A stretch of DNA of 58,043 nt from positions 1-58,043 of the forward strand of contig CAJTZO010000016.1 in the NCBI GenBank assembly GCA_910583755.1, written 5' to 3'. Source of the stretch: an uncultured Clostridia bacterium. GTDB lineage: Bacteria > Bacillota > Clostridia > Lachnospirales > Anaerotignaceae. Each line of letters opens with the position of its first letter. Position 1 is the first letter of the stretch. The notes below the pieces were generated by a model. The model saw only the letters and a list, made by a program, of their open reading frames with translations. It was not told the DNA's origin and did not search any database. A program made the position numbers and the translations under genes. Shown here piece after piece: positions 52,512 to 58,043 of this stretch.

Positions 52512-52734
52512 TTAGCCATTTGATATGCTTATTTCCTCAATAAAAACAATGTCATCTCTAACAATTTCTATGCCATAATCAACCATAAAGCTACAAAATA
52601 TCTTTGTAATAGAAATGAATTCTTGCTTTATCTACTAGAGAATTAATTTTTAATTTTATAAACAGAAACTCTTTCATATGAGTTGGTATGTCTGTCAAGT
52701 CAATCATTTTGATAACCTTTACATAAAAATTCAT
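52512..52734 (-). pseudogene. possible frameshifted small gene
   Basis: From the minus-strand ATG at 52734 the frame reads MNFYVKVIKMIDLTDIPTHM... and stops after 47 codons, while the +1 frame continues through EFISITKIFC and VDYGIEIVRDDIVFIEEIS to a stop at 52512. Joining them at the GCAAGAATTC region gives about 74 residues. No family recognised. It could be a decayed gene, or the match of two frames could be chance. Confidence 0.3.
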
Positions 52735-52819
52735 TTTTTTCATTACTCTCTATCATGATTCAAATTTCTTTTTCTTTTTTTCTTTGTAAAAAAGCAAGGA
52801 AATTTTTGTTTGTTTCCTA

Positions 52820-52847
52820 TTGCATTTTGATAGGAATATAGTATAAT
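52820..52847 (+). promoter_or_regulatory. promoter of the cupin regulator and possibly the pot operon
   Basis: TTGCAT (52820-52825), 16-base spacer, TATAAT (52842-52847). Confidence 0.65.
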
Positions 52848-52926
52848 GTTATCTGTTTAGTAAAAATAATAGATTTGTTTAGTATTTCTAAAATAGCATA
52901 AAGCTTTTAGCTTTCAGGAGAAAATC

Positions 52927-53460
52927 ATGGATATTGGTCATAAAATTAAGCAACTTCGGATTCAAAATGGATTAACACTAGAAGAACTTGCTTCCAGAAC
53001 AGAATTAACAAAAGGGTTTTTATCTCAACTGGAACGCAATTTGACATCTCCTTCTATTATCACACTTGCAGATATTGTAGAGGCATTAGGCAGCAGTATG
53101 TCCGATTTTTTTAAAGAAGATACAGATGAAAAACTTGTGTTTCAAAAAAAGGATTTCTTTGTAGATAAAAGAGAACATTATATAGTAAATTGGATTGTTC
53201 CAAATACACAGAAAAATGCTATGGAGCCTATTTTAATTGAACTACCACAGTATGGAACTTCCTTTGAAGTTACCCCACATAGTGGAGAAGAATTTGGTTA
53301 TGTCATAGAAGGCTGTATTGTATTGGTTTGTGGTGAAAAAAGATATATCGTACATAAAGGAGAAACTTTTTATTTAAACGGTAGAACATTCCACCACATC
53401 AAAAACGAAAAAAAGACACTTGCAAAAATACTTTGGATTTCTACTCCCCCCCTCTTTTAA
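52927..53460 (+). CDS. XRE regulator with cupin domain (polyamine operon regulator)
   Basis: Regulator of 177 residues with an N-terminal helix-turn-helix (IKQLRIQNGLTLEELASRTE, LTKGFLSQLERNLTSPSI) and a C-terminal cupin (about 100-177: HSGEEFGYVIEGCIVLVCG, then FHHIKNEKKTLAKILWISTPP). This architecture is that of PuuR-like regulators. Starts after CAGGAGA. The pot genes follow after 166 bases; it is likely their regulator, binding a polyamine in the cupin, but ligand and target are inferred from position. Confidence 0.9.
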   Translation: MDIGHKIKQLRIQNGLTLEELASRTELTKGFLSQLERNLTSPSIITLADIVEALGSSMSDFFKEDTDEKLVFQKKDFFVDKREHYIVNWIVPNTQKNAMEPILIELPQYGTSFEVTPHSGEEFGYVIEGCIVLVCGEKRYIVHKGETFYLNGRTFHHIKNEKKTLAKILWISTPPLF

Positions 53461-53484
53461 CTTATTTTCTTTTAAGAAAATAAG
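53461..53484. repeat. palindrome between the cupin regulator and potA
   Basis: CTTATTTTCTT-TT-AAGAAAATAAG. Followed by GCAAAGAGCTTTTATG and AAAACTTTCGTTCC, a degenerate version of the dispersed repeat's internal modules. It may end the regulator's transcript. Confidence 0.45.
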
Positions 53485-53626
53485 CAAAGAGCTTTTATGT
53501 AAAACTTTCGTTCCACTGCTACACAATAAAATTGAACATTTGTTGTAGATAAGTAACAACAGAAGAAAATAATCAAAAAAGGAGTTAAAAGACTTTTATC
53601 TTTTTACACTTGTATAGGAGGAAAAT

Positions 53627-55192
53627 ATGAGAAAACTGATACAATTTAAAAATATTGTAAAAGATTTTGACGGACAGCTAGTGCTGAAAGGAATTAACCT
53701 AGATATTTATGAAAATGAGTTTGTTACCCTTCTTGGACCAAGTGGTTGTGGTAAAACAACATTACTACGCATTTTAGGTGGTTTTTTAAACCAGACAGAA
53801 GGACATGTTATTTTTGACAACGAAGAAATTAGTAATGTTCCCCCTTATAAAAGAGAAATTAATACTGTATTTCAAAAATATGCTCTTTTTCCTCATATGA
53901 ATGTCTATGATAATATCGCTTTTGGCTTAAAAATAAAAAAAGAACCAAAAGATATTATTGAACAAAAAGTACAAAGAATGTTGAAATTAGTAAATTTAGA
54001 GGACTATGCTAAAAGAAATGTAACAGAGTTGAGTGGTGGGCAACAACAAAGAATTGCCATTGCCAGAGCACTTGTTAATGAACCTATGGTATTACTTTTG
54101 GACGAACCACTTGGCGCATTAGACTTAAAATTACGAAAGGAAATGCAGCATGAACTCAAAAAGATTCAGCAAGAGGTAGGTATTACTTTTATCTATGTTA
54201 CCCATGACCAAGAAGAAGCATTAACTATGTCAGATAAAATTGTTGTGATGAAAGATGGTGAGATACAACAAATTGGCTCTCCTACTGATATTTATAATGA
54301 GCCTATTAATGAATTTGTTGCAAAATTTATTGGAGAAAGCAACATTATAGATGGGGTAATGTTAGATGATTATCGTGTAATGTTTGAAGACAAAATTTTT
54401 GACTGTGTTGATTATGGGTTTGACAAAAATGAAAAAATTGATGTCGTTATTCGTCCGGAAGACTTAGATATTGTACCTAAAAAAGATGGAAAATTAAAAG
54501 GAATGGTTCGCTCCGTATTATTTAAAGGAGTTCACTATGAAACCATTGTTGAAACAAAGGTTGGTACTAGTATTACAGTACAAATGAAAGTATCTCATGA
54601 AAAACCAGTTGTCAATTTAGAGGCAAATGAAAAAATGAGTGCCAATGATTTTTATTTAGATGTTAGTGACATAGAAGAATTAACAGAAGCTACCATTGTT
54701 GCACGTGCAGATGCACAGGCATGGAATCCCGATACAGAAGAATGGGTTTCTATTCAAAAAATAAGCTATGAAATCAAACCAGAAAATGGAATTTATCCTG
54801 TGACGTTTTCCACTGCTGCTGGCACAAGCGTTACAGTCAACATGATTGTAAAAGAAGAAAATAGTGTTATCAATAAAGAATACCAAGAAGAAATATTTGC
54901 AGTAAACTTTTTTAAAACAGTAGACGAGTTAAAAGAAAGTATTGCCTTAGAAACAGATTTGAAAACATGGGCAAATGCTTCTGCTCGAAGTTTAGAAGAT
55001 GATACTGCTGTTGAAATTACAAGTATTCACTATGATTTTGACCCTGAAAATATTGCACCAGGAACCTATCATGTGACCTTTGCCACAGAGGGTCATGAAT
55101 ATATGATTGATACCACAGATAAATATGAAGTTGGTACTGAAGTAGGGTTGATATTCCAACCAGAAGATATTCATATTATGAAAAAGGAGTGA
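53627..55192 (+). CDS. potA: spermidine/putrescine ABC transporter ATPase PotA with Ig-like insertion
   Basis: ATP-binding subunit of 521 residues powering polyamine uptake; usual length is about 350-370. ABC domain: Walker A GPSGCGKTT (37-45), signature LSGGQQ (135-140), Walker B VLLLDEP (155-161), His 193. The C-terminal TOBE domain starts RPEDLDIV (about 276) and runs to GVHYETIVE, then is interrupted by about 175 residues (roughly 311-486). It resumes at YMIDTTDKYEVGTEVGLIF and ends PEDIHIMKK, as normal PotA does. The insert has two similar units (GTSITVQMKV...NDFYLD and GTSVTVNMIV...VNFFKT; GIYPVTFSTA and GTYHVTFATE) recalling Ig-like repeats of clostridial surface proteins. Frames are open, so it is a real fusion. 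Confidence 0.9.
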   Translation: MRKLIQFKNIVKDFDGQLVLKGINLDIYENEFVTLLGPSGCGKTTLLRILGGFLNQTEGHVIFDNEEISNVPPYKREINTVFQKYALFPHMNVYDNIAFGLKIKKEPKDIIEQKVQRMLKLVNLEDYAKRNVTELSGGQQQRIAIARALVNEPMVLLLDEPLGALDLKLRKEMQHELKKIQQEVGITFIYVTHDQEEALTMSDKIVVMKDGEIQQIGSPTDIYNEPINEFVAKFIGESNIIDGVMLDDYRVMFEDKIFDCVDYGFDKNEKIDVVIRPEDLDIVPKKDGKLKGMVRSVLFKGVHYETIVETKVGTSITVQMKVSHEKPVVNLEANEKMSANDFYLDVSDIEELTEATIVARADAQAWNPDTEEWVSIQKISYEIKPENGIYPVTFSTAAGTSVTVNMIVKEENSVINKEYQEEIFAVNFFKTVDELKESIALETDLKTWANASARSLEDDTAVEITSIHYDFDPENIAPGTYHVTFATEGHEYMIDTTDKYEVGTEVGLIFQPEDIHIMKKE

Positions 55193-55197
55193 ACTTT

Positions 55198-56040
55198 ATG
55201 AGACAGTTCAAAAACATGGCATATCCTTATATGGTATGGATTTCAATTATGATTGTTGTTCCTATGTTTATGATATTGATGTATGCATTTACAAAACACG
55301 GTAATGATGTTGCAACCTTCTGGTTTACTTTTGAAAATTTTACACGTTTTTTTAGTGATATTATTTTTATTAATGTATTAAAACAATCTCTTTATATTGC
55401 TATTATTACAACAATCCTTTGTATTTTGCTTGGCTACCCTGCAGCATATATCATTGCCAATGCAAAGCAAAAAAATGAAGGTCTTCTAATTCTTTTGATT
55501 ACCTTACCTACATGGATAAATATGCTTGTTCGTACTTATGCCTGGATGGGAATTTTACAAGATAATGGAATTTTAAATTATATTTTATCTTTGTTTGGCT
55601 TACATGTAAAACTATTGCATACAGATTTTGCAGTTATTTTAGGTATGGTTTATAATTTTATTCCTTTTATGATATTACAAATTCATACCTCTTTAACAAA
55701 AATGGATAAAAGTCTTTTAGAAGCTGCTAGTGATTTAGGAGCAGATAAAATCCAATGTTTTTTAAGGGTTACTTTTCCACTTTCTTTGCCGGGCGTTATT
55801 AGTGGAATTACCCTTGTATTTTTACCAGCAATGTCCAGCTTTTTTATCCCAAAACTTTTAGGAGGCGGACAGTATGTTTTAATTGGAAATGTCATTGAAT
55901 CTCAATTTTTAACGGCAGGCAACTGGAATTTTGGTAGTGCAATTTCTTTAATCATGGCAGTCATTATTATGATTTCCATGTACATTACCAAAAAAATTGA
56001 AGCAAAAAATAGTGCGGAAAAAGGGGGTTTTCAGAATTGA
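55198..56040 (+). CDS. potB: spermidine/putrescine ABC transporter permease PotB
   Basis: Membrane permease of 280 residues. ATG at 55198 follows AAAGGAG by eight bases; GTG at 55189 overlaps that site and the potA stop. Six predicted membrane segments. The ABC-coupling EAA-type loop is LLEAASDLGADKIQCFLRVT, then FPLSLPGVISGI. Cytoplasmic start RQFKNMAYPYMVW, and TLPTWINMLVRTYAWMGIL as in PotB. Its stop overlaps the potC start by four bases. Confidence 0.93.
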   Translation: MRQFKNMAYPYMVWISIMIVVPMFMILMYAFTKHGNDVATFWFTFENFTRFFSDIIFINVLKQSLYIAIITTILCILLGYPAAYIIANAKQKNEGLLILLITLPTWINMLVRTYAWMGILQDNGILNYILSLFGLHVKLLHTDFAVILGMVYNFIPFMILQIHTSLTKMDKSLLEAASDLGADKIQCFLRVTFPLSLPGVISGITLVFLPAMSSFFIPKLLGGGQYVLIGNVIESQFLTAGNWNFGSAISLIMAVIIMISMYITKKIEAKNSAEKGGFQN

Positions 56041-56837
56041 AACCATTTAAAAAAATGGGTAGTAAAATTTATATGTTTTTGATTATGATATTTTTTTACT
56101 TACCTATTATTTATACCATTATTTTTTCTTTTAATTCCTCTCGTTCTCTTACCAAGTTCGGCGGGTTTTCTTTACAATGGTATCAAAAAATGTTTCATGA
56201 TTCTACAATGATGAAATCCATTTTTTATACAATTATTATTGCTTTGCTTGCAACTTTGATTTCTACGATTGTAGGTACAATTACAGCGATTGGTCTTTCT
56301 AAAACAAACCGTATTTTAAAGGGAATTGTGGAACAAGTAAATGATTTACCTATTATGAACCCAGAAATTGTAACAGGAATAGGGCTTTTAATGTTTTTTA
56401 GTGCATTAGGTGTAAAAAAAGGGTTTATGACATTATTACTTGCACACATTATGTTTTGCATTCCTTATGTTATATTGAGTGTAGCACCAAAATTACGCTC
56501 TCTTGACCCTAACTTAGCAGATGCTGCCTTAGATTTAGGTGCAACACCTTATCAAGCATTAATAAAAGTCATTGTACCACAAATTATGCCCGGTATTATA
56601 TCAGGTGCTTTGATTGCCTTTACTATGTCATTTGATGATTTTATTATTTCTTACTTTGTAACAGGAAATGGTGTTAATAATATTTCTATCCTTGTTTACA
56701 CCATGTCCAAAAGAGTAAATCCTTCCATTAATGCTTTATCTAGTATTATTATTGTTATCATTACAGTAGTATTACTACTTGTAAATATTATACCTATTTT
56801 AAAAGAAAAAAAGGAGAGAAAGCAACATGAAATCTAA
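56037..56837 (+). CDS. potC: spermidine/putrescine ABC transporter permease PotC
   Basis: Second permease of 266 residues, starting with TTG at 56037 in a TTGA overlap with potB; GGGGG precedes it (an ATG at 56055 is possible). Six membrane segments and the coupling motif ADAALDLGATPYQALIKV, then IVPQIMPGIISGA. The FDDFIISYFVTGNG stretch is typical of PotC. Its last codons overlap potD by eleven bases, with GGAGAG inside for potD. Confidence 0.93.
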   Translation: MKPFKKMGSKIYMFLIMIFFYLPIIYTIIFSFNSSRSLTKFGGFSLQWYQKMFHDSTMMKSIFYTIIIALLATLISTIVGTITAIGLSKTNRILKGIVEQVNDLPIMNPEIVTGIGLLMFFSALGVKKGFMTLLLAHIMFCIPYVILSVAPKLRSLDPNLADAALDLGATPYQALIKVIVPQIMPGIISGALIAFTMSFDDFIISYFVTGNGVNNISILVYTMSKRVNPSINALSSIIIVIITVVLLLVNIIPILKEKKERKQHEI

Positions 56838-57918
56838 AAAAATAGTTTCTTTACTACTTAGTGCAGTAACATTATTTTCTTTGACTGCTTGTGGTAACAC
56901 AAACACCACAGCAGAAGACCCTATTGAAAAATATGGTTCTGATACTTTAAAACTTTATAATTGGGGAGAGTATATGGGAGATACTCTTATCAGTGATTTT
57001 GAAAAACAATTTGGTGTTAATGTGATTGTAGAATATTTTGATTCTAATGAAATGATGTACACCAAAATACAAGCAGGTGATTCCTATGATGTTCTGGTTC
57101 CATCCGACTATATGATTGAACGACTTTTATCAAACAATAGTTTACAACCGCTTGACAAAGAAAAAATTCAAAACTTTTCTAATTTAGCGGAAGGAGTAAA
57201 AGCACTTCCTTATGACCCAGATAATACCTATTCTGCACCTTATTTTTGGGGCACGGTTGGCATTGTCTACAACAAAAATAATGTAGATTTAAAGGATTTA
57301 GAAGAACAAGGATATGCTATCCTCAAAAATCCAAAATATAAAGGAAAATTGTACATGTATGACTCAGAAAGGGATTCTTTTATGATAGCCTTAAAATCAC
57401 TTGGCTATTCTATGAATACAGAAAGTGAACAAGAAATTGAAGAAGCTTACCAATGGCTAAAAGAACTCAATGATACGATGGAACCAGTTTACGTAACAGA
57501 TGAAGTCATTGATGGTATGATGAATAGTAACAAAGACTTAGCAGTTGTTTACAGTGGAGATGCAACCACAATTTTATATGAAAATGAAGATATGGCATTT
57601 TATCTGCCAAAAGAAGGTACAAATATTTGGAGTGATGCTATGGTCATTCCTGCAAATGCAGAAAACCCTAAGTTAGCCAATGAATTTATTAACTATGTCT
57701 TAACTTACGACGCTTCTTATGGCAATTCTGAAGCAGTAGGTTATACTTCTTCTAATCAAAAAGTAATGGATGATATGAGTGGAGAAGGTGGCTTATATGA
57801 AACCATTCCATCTTATCTGCCACGTTCCGGTTATGAAAAAGACGAAGTATTTAAAGATAATGCTATTTTAAAAGAAAAACTATCAGAACTTTGGATTAAA
57901 GTAAAAGCTTCCAACTAA
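56827..57918 (+). CDS. potD: spermidine/putrescine-binding lipoprotein PotD
   Basis: Lipid-anchored substrate-binding protein of 363 residues. The lipobox is SLTACG with Cys 22. The type-2 binding fold begins LKLYNWGEYMGDTLISDFEK, then YFDSNEMMYTKIQAG, YDVLVPSDYMIERL and SAPYFWGTVGIVYN; DAMVIPANAENPKLANEFINY follows. Acidic and aromatic residues in these motifs bind the polyamine in known PotD structures. Spermidine versus putrescine preference is not clear. It completes potABCD in the order A-B-C-D, with overlapping or near-overlapping reading frames. Confidence 0.94.
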   Translation: MKSKKIVSLLLSAVTLFSLTACGNTNTTAEDPIEKYGSDTLKLYNWGEYMGDTLISDFEKQFGVNVIVEYFDSNEMMYTKIQAGDSYDVLVPSDYMIERLLSNNSLQPLDKEKIQNFSNLAEGVKALPYDPDNTYSAPYFWGTVGIVYNKNNVDLKDLEEQGYAILKNPKYKGKLYMYDSERDSFMIALKSLGYSMNTESEQEIEEAYQWLKELNDTMEPVYVTDEVIDGMMNSNKDLAVVYSGDATTILYENEDMAFYLPKEGTNIWSDAMVIPANAENPKLANEFINYVLTYDASYGNSEAVGYTSSNQKVMDDMSGEGGLYETIPSYLPRSGYEKDEVFKDNAILKEKLSELWIKVKASN

Positions 57919-58043
57919 AACAGGAAAAGAATTTTAACTTTGTTTGATAGAATGAAAATGAAAATTTTTATTGAGTAACAAAAAACAAACGGGAGTGTAA
58001 AATAAAGTGTGTAAGTTAGAAATACAGCAAATCTAACTGCGCA

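Larger units (their letters stand above)
52261..52926. other. intergenic region with a possible decayed gene
   Basis: About 665 bases, AT-rich. It contains the pseudogene candidate at 52512-52734 and the promoter of the cupin regulator. No other gene seen. Confidence 0.55.

Overview
The window is AT-rich DNA from an anaerobic, spore-forming, flagellated Firmicute, most likely a Clostridia (Lachnospirales/Anaerotignum-like; the genus is a guess). The signs are AGGAGG ribosome sites with frequent TTG/GTG starts, SpoIIID, a CsrA-flagellin pair, a T-box leader on ilvB, rubrerythrin, Fe-S serine dehydratase and UPF0597 cysteine desulfidase, and D-lactate dehydrogenase.

Layout. 0.3-5 kb: a zinc-type ArsR sensor and a P1B metal-efflux ATPase with two near-identical operators, then rubrerythrin and a lipoprotein cyclophilin. 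5-9 kb (minus): divergent polysaccharide deacetylase, HAD phosphatase, metallo-beta-lactamase-fold hydrolase, D-lactate dehydrogenase. 9.1 kb: tRNA-Ser(GCT). 9.5-17 kb (minus): a tellurite-resistance-type stress cluster (YceG-like, TelA, Ca2+ P-type ATPase, TerD, with an AIM24 protein next door). 17-22 kb (minus): a phosphorelay of hybrid histidine kinase, REC/HD-GYP/GGDEF protein and free HPt protein. 22-27 kb: a MerR regulator and the ilvB-ilvN-ilvC branched-chain amino acid genes behind a T-box. 27-34 kb: a DUF4914 PEPCK-like protein, a long non-coding gap, a cysteine hydrolase, a DUF4272 protein and sdaAB-sdaAA. 34-41 kb: a hypothetical protein, cysK, an M23 peptidase, ddl, murI and a transaldolase-like aldolase. 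41-44.5 kb: flagellin, csrA, a divergent XRE regulator and a small unknown gene. 44.6-49.5 kb: AI-2E-type permease, C69 dipeptidase, spoIIID, an orphan SUKH-3-like immunity gene inside a 17-bp inverted repeat, and another hypothetical. 49.6-52.3 kb: cysteine desulfidase and a PLP aminotransferase. 52.9-57.9 kb: a cupin regulator and a potABCD polyamine transporter.

Most notable. (1) A dispersed MITE-like repeat of about 200 bp, made of stacked short palindromes, with imperfect terminal inverted repeats that each carry an outward TTGACA. Its two full copies lie exactly between 24- and 31-bp direct repeats that are themselves hairpins. (2) PotA is 521 residues because about 175 residues, resembling two surface-protein Ig-like repeats, interrupt its TOBE domain. 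(3) The SUKH-3-like gene sits in an inverted-repeat-bounded cassette with no toxin in view. (4) The flagellin leader has a GGA-loop hairpin plus a CsrA-like site over its Shine-Dalgarno, next to csrA. (5) The Ter-type cluster includes a calcium pump.

Metabolically the genes fit an amino-acid-using anaerobe: serine and cysteine breakdown, branched-chain synthesis, transamination, polyamine uptake, metal and oxygen defence, and wall precursor supply. All functional calls come from reading motifs; no database search was run.
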